A program made the translations under genes and the position numbers. Of a DNA stretch of 64,000 nt, positions 39,097 through 50,318 are shown piece after piece. The notes below the pieces were generated by a model that was not told the DNA's origin, made no database searches, and saw only the letters and a list, made by a program, of their open reading frames with translations. The DNA comes from Viola odorata (taxonomy: Eukaryota; Streptophyta; Magnoliopsida; Malpighiales; Violaceae), in contig OY829537.1 of NCBI GenBank assembly GCA_963691705.1, positions 71,817,352 through 71,881,351 of the forward strand. Reading direction: 5' to 3'. Numbering within the stretch: the stretch's first letter is position 1; each line of letters begins with the position of its first letter.

Positions 39097-40334
39097 TTAC
39101 CTCGTCATGTACCAAAGATAATCACTATCATCATTGATAATCTTTTGATCAAGAATTTGATTTGTTGTGAAATGTCTCGACTCCAATTTTATTCTCTTAT
39201 CATTGATTTCTGGCCTCCATGACCAAGTGAGTGAAGTAGGTTCATTTTCGGTAGCATTTAACCTTTTCACCATGATTGAAATTTGAGTGTTCACGTAAAT
39301 GATGATATATCCCCGACTCTTAAACCTAAGAATTTAAAATAAAAATAGAATTGAGTTTTAAATTATAATTATTGATTAATTAAAATAAAAATGGATACTT
39401 ACCAACCAGTCCAATTTTCAGTCCACATTTTAGGACTATTTGGATTACTCACAGTACCAGCCATTGCATGTGTTGATCTAATAATAACACAATAAATTAA
39501 TAAAAATAGATAATTATGATGAAAATGTTTAAATTTCTAATTCTTAAAAAAGTACCATTGATCCATGGAACTCCAATATCAAGTGACTCTGCCATATTTG
39601 CACACCAATCCAAATAAGCTTTCCCAGCATCTCCATAGGGTGAGATAACATCACCATACTCATTCTCTACCTGTGTAAGAATAATCGGACCTCCTTGTGA
39701 TGCAAACAGCTTTTCTTGTTTTACCATATCCACCATCAAGGATGTAAAAGTTTTCATTTCATTCTTTAGGAAAACAAAACAAATTTTTTTTTTATTAAAG
39801 TCAAAAAATTCAAAACATGAATTATTAATAATCAAATGAACACATCATTTGCGGTACGAATCTCGCAACCAGCATAAACATATGGTCCAATTCGAAGAAT
39901 GACATAAAGTCATTTCTCTTGAATTGTCTTAAGAAACCTTATTAGGTCAAGATTGCCACTAAAATCATATTGACGACGAGCTGGTTTATGGGCATTCCAA
40001 AAAATGTATGTCTCAATAGTTTTTAATCCACCATCTTTGCTTTTCTTTATAAGGTCGGGCCACATCTATCAAAATAGTTATACAAAGTGTAAATAATCAT
40101 ATTAAAATTCATGTTGGTAGGAACTTGGAAATGAAAAATCTCTTAAAGTACCTCTGCTGTGCTTCTAGGATAATGAATTGCACCGGATACAATGATCTTG
40201 TGTTCACCATCAATAATCAAGGCGCGACCATCACTAGAAACATCGATTGCGAAAGAGTTCGAGACATGAAAAGAGAAGAGAACGAGAAGAACATAATAAC
40301 AATTAGAAGGAGCCATGTTAGAAGAAAGTGACAC

Positions 40335-41727
40335 ATTTTGGATTTGGAATTTTGGGTAGTTATAAGGTTGGTTTGTTGAGAAAAATAAGATGATCTAATC
40401 TTAGCTGACTACAAGATACATACACAGGATTTTAACTACTTGTTGAAAATCATTTATCCAATCATTTTAATAACCTGTTAGTTAAATTTTTTAATGATCC
40501 CAAAATCAGATAATCAAGCAACAACATTTATTCTCAAAAAAAAAAAAAAAAAACACCAATTTTGAAAGCCCAGAGACTCGGCCCATTTTAGAAGAGCAAG
40601 GATGATGGGTTTTGCCTTTTAACCCATGCTTTCCTCATTTTCTAAGCACCGGTACCTAATCAATAAACATCATTGGATTTAATGCAAATAATTTTGATCG
40701 CTAGATCTTTACATAGTGATAAAAATGAAAATAAATTAAACATATCATATTTTTAGTTAGGAAATAAAAGAGAATAATTTAACTTATTTAAAAACGGAAA
40801 CTAAATCAAGTAAATGTTTGCCTTAATTCATACAAGAAAATATAGTAGGCTTGATTCATGGAATAAAATGGATGCGTGAATTTCATTTTTTCATTTTGTC
40901 AGAAAAAAACAATTCAATTTTTGGGAAACAAAATATTTGGTCACTAAAGTTCATTGACTTATTTTATTCAGTCCTTTATCTATTCTTTTGGTAAGAATAA
41001 AACCTAACATTTATAATAAATATCAAGCTCGTCCCTATTGTTAAGTTAGAGATTGGATGAAATAAATTAGAAAAACCTTAGACGTCGGAGAGTGTTTATT
41101 TCAGATGTGTTTAGTACTTAGCTAGGTTTGTTCTGTTGAGGCAAGAAGAGATGTGGAGGGGTTGAAGTAATTAAAAAGAAAAAGAGAAATGACAATATAT
41201 AAAAAAAAACTAAGAAAATTATAAAAAAATATTGTACAATCATATAAGAGTAGCCAACCACTCATTCATATCGATTTTTATAGTTTATAATTCATTTCTC
41301 TTAATAATTATTTAACATATATATAATTATTTTTAATATGTTTCACTTTTACTTGCAATATGTTTTGAGATTGGGTAGAGTAGACCAATCTTTTTTTGAT
41401 AATTCTAAATAAATTAAATATTTCTTAAATTATGAATAAACTTACACAATTTTGATTTTTATTGGCTATTGTTTTTTATTTGTACAAGTTAAGAAAAAAA
41501 TACAATTAGAGTATAAATGAAATAACATTGTAAATTGAACCAAAAAAAGTTTGAAAAATAAATAAATACTTAAGTGTTTTTTTCTCAAAATTTGATTCAA
41601 TCAGGTCCTTTATAACTCTTTGACTTAAATAAATATTGAGGGTCAACTGACCGGAATTTCTATATTAAGTTCCAAATTGCCCAATTTTACTAATGAAAAG
41701 AAAATTGTCAAAAAAAGTCCTCATAAA
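40335..41727. other. AT-rich intergenic DNA
   Basis: Upstream flank of the beta-galactosidase pseudogene, with a poly(A) run at about 40537-40553. No gene or clear repeat recognised. Confidence 0.6.
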
Positions 41728-43792
41728 TAAGGGTGATCACCGAATAGAAAATACCAAAATTATTAAATTTTCGAAACCGAAAATTTTCTTTTTCGGGATA
41801 TAAAATTACCGATTAATTTTTTTCGGTCGGTAGCGGTAGGTAGACGTTGCCCATAATACTGGAATACCGAAATGTATTATATATATATAATATATATGTA
41901 CTGTGTATGCGTCTTTCTCAAAAAACCTTAAAATAGTTTTTTTTTTCTCTTTCGTTCTCTTTCACTCCCATGGCTGTGCAGTTCTCATCTGTCACTCTCA
42001 GTTCACAACCGCTTGGCGCTCGTTAGTGCATCAACACAGATCATTAGCCACGGTATGTACGAATCAAAACGTGGGTGTTTATCTGCTCTTCCCTTCCCTT
42101 CCATCTCATACTAACAATTCTCCTTTTTGCTATTAGTTTGCAGATTTCTTTTCAGTGTGTTTCTATTCCCCTTTGTCTTTGTAAGTTCTTTTCCTTTCAT
42201 CAATCTATATATAAAAAAATCTATTATTTGTGCATGATTAATTCCTTTTATCTACAACTCATATATGTGTAAAAGATTGTTGCTGGGAAAAAATTAATAA
42301 AAAAGGGTGTAGATTTCCTTCCATCTACGGTCGTGTGTACACTGTTGTTGTCGTTCGGTACGGTTCGGTACCATTTTACAACAAAAATATTCTTGGTCTC
42401 ATTAGCTATTTGATTGGACTAGCTCTCATGTTATTTTCTGTCAATAATCAGGTTTGAAATGGCTGAAAATCAAAACACAAACCTGGATGGGAACACAGTT
42501 GCTATGGAGACTACCACACTACTAACTAACATCAATACTGATGTTGTACCTGCTGCCCAGCCTACTGTAGCTGCTGCTGCCCAGCCTACTGCAGCTGCTC
42601 CTGCACAAGCTAATGCTCGTGGATAAAAGCCACAACAGAGGAGGCCATGGCTCCAAGCTCCGCAGTTTGGGGATAACTTGTCAAATTTATATTGGAAGAT
42701 GGCTTGGTAAAAGGTAGGTGTAAGTTTTGCAGCACTGAAATATTATGTCATGGGAGAAAAAATGATACTTCTAGTATGAAAAGTCATATGCTTACATGTA
42801 GACAAAAACCTCATTCTTTAGATCCTAAGCAAACTGAGTTGGAGGTGGTTGGGAATGATGATGGGTCAAAAAGTATTGGGTCCTGGAGGTTTGATCAATA
42901 TGCAGCTAGGAATGCATTAGGTCAAATGATCATAGAAGATGAGTTGCCTTTTAGTTTTGTAGAAAGGGCTGGGTTTAAATGTTATAAGTCAATTGTGCAA
43001 TCTAGAGTTAGATTGCCTTCCCGATCCACCATTTCTAGGGCTTGTTACCAATTGTATATGGATGAGAAGATAAAACTTAAGGAACTCCTTATGAGCAATT
43101 TTAAAAGGGTTTGTATAACCACTGACACTTGGACGTCTATACAAAGAATTAATTATATGTGTGTGACAACCTATTTTATTAATAATGATTGGAAATTAAA
43201 CAAAAAAGTTATAAATTTTTATCCTATTTCTAGTCACAAGGGAGGGGCAATAGAAAAAGCTCTTGAAAAATGTTTGATTGACTGGGGGATTAATAAAGTC
43301 TTTACTATTACGGTTGATAATACTAGTTGAAATGATGTTGTTGTTGGTTGGATTAAGAAAATGATGGGGCAATGGGGTATAAGTATTTTAGGTGGAGAAC
43401 TTATGCATGTTAGATGCATTGTCCATATTATTAATCTAATGGTGGTTAATGGTTTGAAAAATATAAACAAGTCAGTCTCCCGCATTAGAGAAGCTGTTAG
43501 ATGTGTGAGGCAGTCTCCTTCTCGTCTTAATAAGTTCAAAGAATGTGCTGAAAAAGAAAATATTGACTTTAATGCTCTCTTGTGTCTTGATGTTTGTACT
43601 AGGTGGAATTCCACCTATCTTATGTTAGAGTTTGCTTGTAAGTTTGAAAATGCATTTGAGTCTTATGGAGAGGTTGATCCATACATTAAAATTGAGCTTG
43701 AGAGTCGTGAAGCTAAAAAAAAAAGGGGAATATGATGAGAATAAGGATGTGGTTGAACTTTAACTTAGCGTGGAGAGAGATACGGGCAAGGG
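41728..43792 (+). mobile_element. hAT transposon, truncated on the right by element A
   Basis: Begins near 41729 with AAGGGTGATCACCGAATAG and a run of CCGAAA/TTTCGG words, the usual look of a hAT 5' end. It contains a BED zinc-finger hAT transposase pseudogene. The right half is missing because the LTR of element A starts at 43793. The exact left end and TSD are not certain. Confidence 0.65.
42459..43740 (+). pseudogene. hAT transposase (BED zinc finger, RICESLEEPER-like), N-terminal two thirds
   Basis: Starts MAENQNTNLDGNTVAMETTT with an Ala/Gln/Pro-rich stretch. A frameshift and stops (about 42624-42680) precede the BED finger, CKFCSTEILCHG...MKSHMLTC. Then come hAT core segments: RFDQYAARNALGQMIIEDEL, PFSFVERAGFK, TTDTWTSIQRINYMCVTTYF and HVRCIVHIINLMV. 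A TGA after ITVDNTS (43328-43330) and a frame change in an A10 run near 43720 are further lesions. The C-terminal hAT dimerisation domain is absent because element A interrupts the gene. Confidence 0.85.
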
Positions 43793-44960
43793 TGATGCGG
43801 TTCCAAGTCCATTAAGTCCATCACATGGACCAGTGCATATACCCAACGGTCAAACACTGAGCCAACCGTGCCATTACCAACACCAACGTCGAGTGCCATG
43901 GACCAAGAACTTCAAGAGAGGTTAATACAACCTGTATACATAGAGACGAGGCAAGAAATACTGCGGGATCAAGCCATTAGGCGAAGGATGACTTGGAAGG
44001 TGGCTTGGAGGCTCCTATCGCAAGGCTTCAAGTCCATCCGAGCAAATTCATGGAAGAGTGGCTTCAATCGGGAATCCAAAGTAAATACAAAACTGATTGA
44101 CATGTTAGATAGGTCCAGACCAAGTTTGAGGACATTTGGAAGGGTGGATCGTCATGTAGCCTATGGAGACATTATCGCACGCAGGAATCCTACGCAGACG
44201 TGAATTAGGCGATTGTGGCCGAGCCAAAATGGGCAAGTTGAAGTCAAACGCTTGAGATCAACCTTGTTCCATGAACTTCAAGATATTAGCGAGTCTTTGT
44301 CCAAGTTTTAGCCCAAACGCATGAGTTGATTGGAAGTTAGCCCAATCAAGAAGAGCCCAACACAGATATAGACTCTCGGCAGCGTAAGGTGACTTTGCCC
44401 GCGCTGACTCGGCCGGTAAGGCCCAGACCAGGAAGAGAAGCATCCTTCCCGAAGCTTTAAGATGTTAGATTTCATTCGGGATAAGTTTCAGCCCATTCGC
44501 ACGAGTGGATCGAAAGATAGCCTAGGCTGACATTTTCGGTGACGGACTGCGCGCCAAGACAACATACAACTTGAGAATTGACCCAAACCCTAGCCAACTG
44601 AGCGGGAACCTTCATGAAAATTCTGGAATGTAATTACTATAATTATTAGATAAATTTGCTCCCGAATCGTGGACTCGATTCAAATCCATTACAACCCATT
44701 GGACGGCAGGCTATCAAGCCCGCCTAAGCTCACCCCTTCTGAGAACCTCATTAGGCAATGGCTACGCCGGTTGAAAGACCCACCTACGCTCACCCGAAGT
44801 GACTCTTATCTATCTAACCTCATTAGGAATCGGATAGGCCGGTTGAGAGACCCGTCTATGCTCACCTGAAGTGAGTCCTATCCACTGAATTCCGCGTCAA
44901 TTCCAAACCTTCGAACTAGATCAACAACTCAAGAAAGCCTAGGCAACTAGGATCGTATCA
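43793..44960 (+). repeat. 5' LTR of element A
   Basis: Matches the 3' LTR at 58287-59145 over most of its length. Relative to it, the 5' LTR lacks about 250 bases after AATTATTAGAT (44641-44651) and resumes at TCGTGGACTCGA. It ends GGATCGTATCA just before the PBS. Confidence 0.75.
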
Positions 44961-47540
44961 TGTGGTAGCGAAGCTCTAGACGTTCTATGGGTTGGCCTAT
45001 ATCAATCTATCATTTACTATTTTTATTTCGTTTTCATTGTTGAGGTTGGTTCTTCTTCTACCCGATCTATAACCAATCTCCTTGTGTGCCGTGTGTTAGT
45101 TACTTGTGTGTCATTAAGTCGAGCTAGGTTTAGCTCTTTGTGTGCATTGGTCAAGAAAATTTATGTGCGTTTTACTTGAGTTTATTATTTCATTTCTATC
45201 CAGAAAAGAGTCACAAAATACCAAAAAAAGTCAAGGTTTATTATTGTGGTAGCAAAAGAGTAAAAAAAAAAAGGGTGCGCAAAAAGAAAAGAAGCAAAAT
45301 ACAAAATACTAGAGAGGAATTCTGCTACAAAATAGAAAGAAAATTTGTATTTGGTGGCAGGAATCGAAAAGTAGCCCGAAAGCACAAGTCGCATGCACAA
45401 ATCGCACTACACTCGCACCTCGCGAGCTATTTGAGTCATCTTGAGCCAATTGAGTTTTTCCTTAATTCCTATAACTATCTTCTACTCCAGCCCAACAATT
45501 GTTTAGTTGATTGCTCTTGCAACTAACCCTTTGTTAAGCATCAAAAATTCCTTTGAACCCAGTTGTCTTTGTATGTCTTCTTGGAAGCTCTTCTTTGAAC
45601 TCTTGCGTCACTAACGGTTGGAGCAGGAACAACAGAGACGTTGAGTGATTTGGTGAGATTATTAGAGAGATTAAACACAAGAGTAAACAAATGAGGGAGT
45701 GCTAGGTTTAGCACGATTTTACGTTTTATATTTTGTGTTGAGAAATTCAGGAAGTACAGGTATGACGGAAAAATCGTCAAGTGACTTATTCAAGGCATTA
45801 CTTGACACCCTCAGAAATGGCAAGGTGGAGAAAGAGAGAAGGAAGGTTTCGGTTGAATTGAGAACTAAGGCCGAGACACCTAAAGAGGAGGTGCCGAGTG
45901 AGCATTTGATCCAAAACGCTAACGTGAAGGTTACCTCGCATTCTCACATACTTGGTGTGCCACGACTAGAGTATAAAAATAAGTTCCTACGTGAGAATAT
46001 GGCCGAGAGAGGGAAGGGCAAGGAGGCCGACATTTTCGGTGACGGGCTGTGCGCCAAGATAACATACAACTTGAGATTTGACCCAAACCCTCGCCAACTG
46101 AGCGGGAACCTTCATGAAGCTTCTGGAATGTAATTACTATAATTATTAGATAGATTTGCTATTGAATCGTGGACTCGATTCAAATCCATCACAAGATATT
46201 GGACGACAGGCTATCAAGCCCGCCCAAGCTCACCCCTTGTGAGAACCTCATTAGGCATCGGCTACGCCGGTTGAAAGACCTGTCTACGCTCACCCGAAGT
46301 GACTCTTATCTACCTAACCTCATTAGGAATCGGATAGGCTGGTTGAGAGACTCGTCTATGCTCACCCGAAGTGAGTCCTATCTACCGAATTTCGCTCAAT
46401 TCCAAACCTTCGAACTAGATCAACAACACAAGCGAGCCTAGGCAACTAGGATCGTATAATGTGGTAGCGGAGCTCTAGACGTTCTATGGTTTGGTCTATA
46501 TCAATCTATCATTTACTATTTTTATTTCATTTTCATTATTGAGGTTGGTTCTTCTTCCACCGATCTATAACCAATCTCCTTGTGTGTCGTGTGTTAGTTA
46601 CTTGTGTGTCATTAAGTCGAGCTAGGTTTGGCTCTTTGTGTGCGTTTGTCAAGCAAATTTGTGTGCATTTTGCTTGAGTTTATTATTTCATTTCTGTCCA
46701 GAAAAGAGTCACAAAATACCAAAAAGAGTCAGTGTTATCATTGTGGTAGCAAAAGAGTAAAAAAAAAAGGGTGCGCAAAAAGAAAAGAAGCAAAATACAA
46801 AATACTAGAGAGGAATTCTGCTACAAAATAGAAAGAAAATTTGTATTTGGTGGCAGGAATCGGAAAGTAGCCCGAAAGCACAAGTCGCATGCACAAATCG
46901 CACTACACTCGCACCTCGCGAGCTATTTGAGTCGTCTTGAGCCAATTGAGCTTTTCCTGAATTCCTATAATTATCTTCTACTCCAGCCACATAATTATTT
47001 AGTTGATTGCTCTTGCAACTAACCCTTTGTTAAGCATCAAAAATTCCTTTGAACCCAGTTGTCTTTGTGTGTCTTCTTAGAAGCTCTTCTTTGAACTCTT
47101 GTGTCACTAACGGTTTGAGCAGGAACAACAGAGACGTTGAGTGATTTGGCGAGATTATTAGAGAGATTAAACACAAGAGTAAACACGTGAGGGAGTGCTA
47201 GGTTTAGCATGATTTTACGTTTTATATTTTGTGTTGAGAAATTCAAGAAGTACAGGTATGACGGAAAAATCGTCAAGCGGCTTGTTCAAGGCATTACTTG
47301 ACACCCTCAGAAATCTTAATACAAGATTTGGCAAGGTGGAGGATGAGAGAAGGAAGGTTTTGGTTGAATTGAGAACTAAGGCCGAGACACCTAAAGAGGA
47401 GGTGCCGAGTGAGCGTTTGTTCCAAAACGCTAACGTGAAGGTTACCTCGCGTTCTCACACACTTGGTGTGCCACAACTAGAGGATAAAAATAAGTTCCTA
47501 CGTGAGTATATGGCCGAGAGAGGGAAGGGCAAGGAGGCTA
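44525..47540 (+). repeat. 1.5 kb tandem duplication within element A
   Basis: The start GGCTGACATTTTCGGTGACG at 44525 recurs as GGCCGACATTTTCGGTGACG at 46025, an offset of 1,500; the gag ATG at 45762 recurs at 47258, an offset of 1,496. Each unit holds the 3' part of the LTR, a PBS-like site (TGGTAGCGAAGCTC at 44963, TGGTAGCGGAGCTC at 46462), the leader and the gag start. Confidence 0.9.
45762..46133 (+). pseudogene. gag N-terminus of element A, first copy
   Basis: Begins MTEKSSSDLFKALLDTLRN, runs to VKVTSHSHILGVPRLEYKNK, then passes straight into LTR sequence of the second duplication unit and stops. It lacks the five codons (LNTRF) found in copy two. It is a truncated gag start made by the duplication and not a separate gene. 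Confidence 0.75.
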
Positions 47541-47605
47541 CTGTACCAAAGCACACATGTGAGCCGAAGGTTGCCGAGGTGAACCCTAGGTACACGCCGC
47601 AGTAG
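47258..47605 (+). pseudogene. gag N-terminus of element A, second copy
   Basis: Begins MTEKSSSGLFKALLDTLRNL and is charged, ending VNPRYTPQ at a TAG (47603-47605). Weakly readable sequence continues to 47668, where element B was inserted; after B the reading HAKALTRWRDL resumes at 54742. Gag capsid and zinc-knuckle sequences were not found, so most of gag is missing. Confidence 0.7.
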
Positions 47606-47668
47606 GAGACCCCACTGCACCCGCGCACCAAAAACCTTGCACACCACGTCCCGATGAGCATGAACGTG

Positions 47669-49217
47669 TGACCGCGCGTCGAACACGTCAAATATAAGAG
47701 TGAAATAAGTATGGAAATGGGGGTAGAAATACAACTTATCACTGTCTACAAGGATTTGTAGATGATGGTAAGAGGATCGTCCACAGAGACCTCTAGGAAA
47801 TGTAGTTCTTGAGTTTGACTTCCTCGTCACTGAGTTTTGGTTGGTTGTTATCTGAAACTAAAGACAAAACAGAAAGTAATGAAAACAGTTTAAAATATAA
47901 GATAGTATTGGCCGAAGTCTAGGCCAAGACTGCGGGCTAGATTGGGAAAAAGTCTTGTGATACGGAATTCCAGGTAAGGGCGATGGGTGAGCTTGCGTTC
48001 TTATGCATCGATCATGGACTGAAGTATGTTCATCTCTTCTTCATAGTACTGCTATAGAGGGGAGGAACTCCTTTCCCCTCCTATCTTCCCTCCTCTTCAA
48101 ACTATCTGGCGGGTACTCCCTCTCCTGATAATCCTAGCCAAGGGACACCTTGCTGGTTAAAGGGTTTATCCGTTTGACTGCTATCTTGAATGGTTGCTCA
48201 CCTCTTCAATGGTGCAGGGGAAGACAGTACCTAGGCTAAGTTCCTAGGTTGTCAATCTGGTCTCTACCTATTTTACCTATTCTTCTAGTCTGCTCGAGAC
48301 TAGTCACCTACTCCGTCTAGCCGGCGGGTACTCCCTCTCCTTCTAGACTGGTTACAACTCTTCTCTCCTAGAGAACAAGGATGATCAAACCTTGGCTCTA
48401 GTGAGTAAGCGATGGATTAAGTTCAAGAATAAATAAATACAAAGAAAGAGATTGTGAAGAACGGATTGTGTCTCACGATTGCATTAAGAACTTAAGCTCA
48501 TCAACCCTTACCAAGAACAAGTGTTTAGCTACTCATACTCATGAATGAATAATAAGAATACTTGATTGCATAAATAAATTAAATCCGAGATTCAAAGAAT
48601 TGAATCCGGAGCAATAGTATAAAAGTGTCGAATTGGGGAAGAAGAAGAGAGCGTCTGAGAGAGAGAGAAAAAGGGGAGGACGAGATCAGCTATAAGAAAG
48701 CTAAAACTCCTCTGTCCTTCTCCAACTCAATCTCCTAAATAATCTCCTAAATAATCTCCTAAATAATCTCCTAAAAGATTATTACAATTAATTGTTCTAA
48801 ATATGGAAACTAAATCGCAATTAATTAAAGAGGGAGATCCCATGCGGGATTCTACATAAGATTGTCTTCCTATCCCTCTAAAATTGCTGGACAGCTGCTA
48901 CGTGCCAGCTGTGAGAGTCCAACTCCAAAAATACTTCAATCGCTCCAAGCTGCAGTCTGATCGCAAAGGAGTCTTGGCCGAAGTCTAGGCCAAGACGATT
49001 CTGGTAAGCGCACTGCGTCAGATACGAACCTGTCTAGGCCAAGATCCAGGCCTAGACTCGAATAAACAGCTTCGGCTCCAAACTTCGTGAATTCTTCCCA
49101 TTCAGCCTCCAAACCAGACCTGATCAAATGTGGGAAATTAAAGGGAATATCAATAGAATTACTGTCCAAAATAACTAGAAAATGGACTATAAAACATGAT
49201 GAAATGCAATGCAATCA
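47669..49217 (-). repeat. 3' LTR of element B
   Basis: 1,549 bases. On the minus strand it starts TGATTGCATTGCATTTC and ends CGACGCGCGGTCA. It contains a 15-base tandem repeat (ATCTCCTAAATA, about four copies near 48729-48777) and three inverted motifs of the GGCC family (47908, 48971, 49032). Confidence 0.93.
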
Positions 49218-49231
49218 AACTCCCCACACTT
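49218..49231 (-). other. polypurine tract of element B
   Basis: Minus strand TAAGTGTGGGGAGTT directly before the 3' LTR; AAGTGTGGGG is the usual Athila tract. Confidence 0.75.
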
Positions 49232-50318
49232 AAACAATGCTTGCCCCCAAGCATACAGACTCAAAGACTCAACAAAAATTAAAAACACATCAAAACAAAA
49301 CAGACATCCTGACCCCCCGGACTTTCTCATTTTCAGATTGCTTACCCGTCCACTGGATCTGCTAAGACACTTCACTAGAGTACCCAATGCAAGACTAACA
49401 AGGAATGATCAATACCCCAAACATACACCTTCCACATGGTATCAAGACACCCTACTAGATTAGATGATAAAGTATAGGGTAACAAGGTTCACCAAGGATT
49501 TGAGTCCTACCAAGTGTCGTCTATCAAAAAGTGCCTAAAGACTGGTGCCATTTAAATCACTTTGACAGAAATTTTTCTTCTATTATTTTCTTTTATGTCT
49601 TTAGCAATTTTTTTTCTTCTGACAATTCAAGTGTCTTTTCTATGATAAATTTTTTCTTTTATAGACACGGCACATAGACAGAGCTTGTCCTTTTCAGCGG
49701 GGACTTCCACCTTTGCTATGTCTGTCCTATGACATTCCAACACCTTTATTTGTCTCACACTGCAACAGATAGAACGACACACTCAAATCCGGGCAGCAAA
49801 CCTCATCATCTTAATAAGAATTAAGGTCCTAGCTAGGTGTCCTTACGGCCATATGGATGGCTAACGTTCGGGAAACATCAGATTAAATGCCCCTTAGGCA
49901 TTGATCATTTACGCTCATTCGCATCCCTGTTACTAAAGCATTGTATTCCCTAGAAAAGTGTCTACATGCAATCCCACCAAAAGACTAAACAATCTAAGCA
50001 AGAAAACAGGGATTCGGATGTTCACAACAAAACAAACTCAAAACATGCATAAAAATACCAATAAAATTCATGCAAATGACTGACTCTATACTGGACATAC
50101 TGATATAAAAATAAAAAATTAAAACACACTAATTTGACTCACAAAAACAGACGCAAAACACACAATCAAACATTCAATATTCACAAAAACACAAGACATA
50201 TTTAACACCCTCCCCACACTTAAAAGACACAATGTCCTCATTGTGTGGAGAGACAAAAATAAAAGACAAAACATAAAAATAAAAGAAAGGAAAGATATAA
50301 CCTGGGGGCAGAAGCAAC
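49232..50318. other. 3' untranslated region of element B
   Basis: Lies where pol would be in a full Athila element but holds no RT or integrase. AT-rich. A CATTGTGTCTTTTAAGTGTG segment (minus strand, near 50210-50240) resembles the tract again. Confidence 0.7.

Larger units (their letters stand above)
31960..40334 (-). pseudogene. BGAL: plant beta-galactosidase (GH35) pseudogene, split by nested retrotransposons
   Basis: Exon-like pieces on the minus strand: signal peptide plus N-terminus (40316-40152, [20 protein letters not shown] then [11 protein letters not shown]), 40065-39842 ([13 protein letters not shown], then an in-frame TGA, then LYVILRIGPYVYAG), 39765-39556 ([16 protein letters not shown], carrying the catalytic acid Glu), 39477-39400 (INTCNGWYCE, frameshift, PKMWTENWTGW), 39327-39100 (DSDYLWYMTR). 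After the TE insertion: 32470-32250 (GILSPVELVGRKGDETVTK) and 32167-31960 ([20 protein letters not shown]). Lost are the residues normally following YVYAG, about 250 residues of the middle, and all 3' exons. The enzyme would act on cell-wall galactans in the apoplast. Stop, frameshift and missing parts make it non-functional. Confidence 0.85.

Noticed and set aside
31960..40334. Working beta-galactosidase gene with a very large TE-filled intron
   Set aside because: Stops, a frameshift and missing segments lie inside exons themselves, and the 3' exons are absent before the next gene.
45140..45526. 128-codon frame (and its copy at 46771-47022)
   Set aside because: Lies in the untranslated leader of element A between PBS and gag ATG; low-complexity Lys/Arg content and no conserved domain.
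48936..49214. 92-codon open frame on the minus strand (same at 54460-54738)
   Set aside because: It lies wholly within the LTR of element B and has no protein features; it is a chance frame present in both LTRs.
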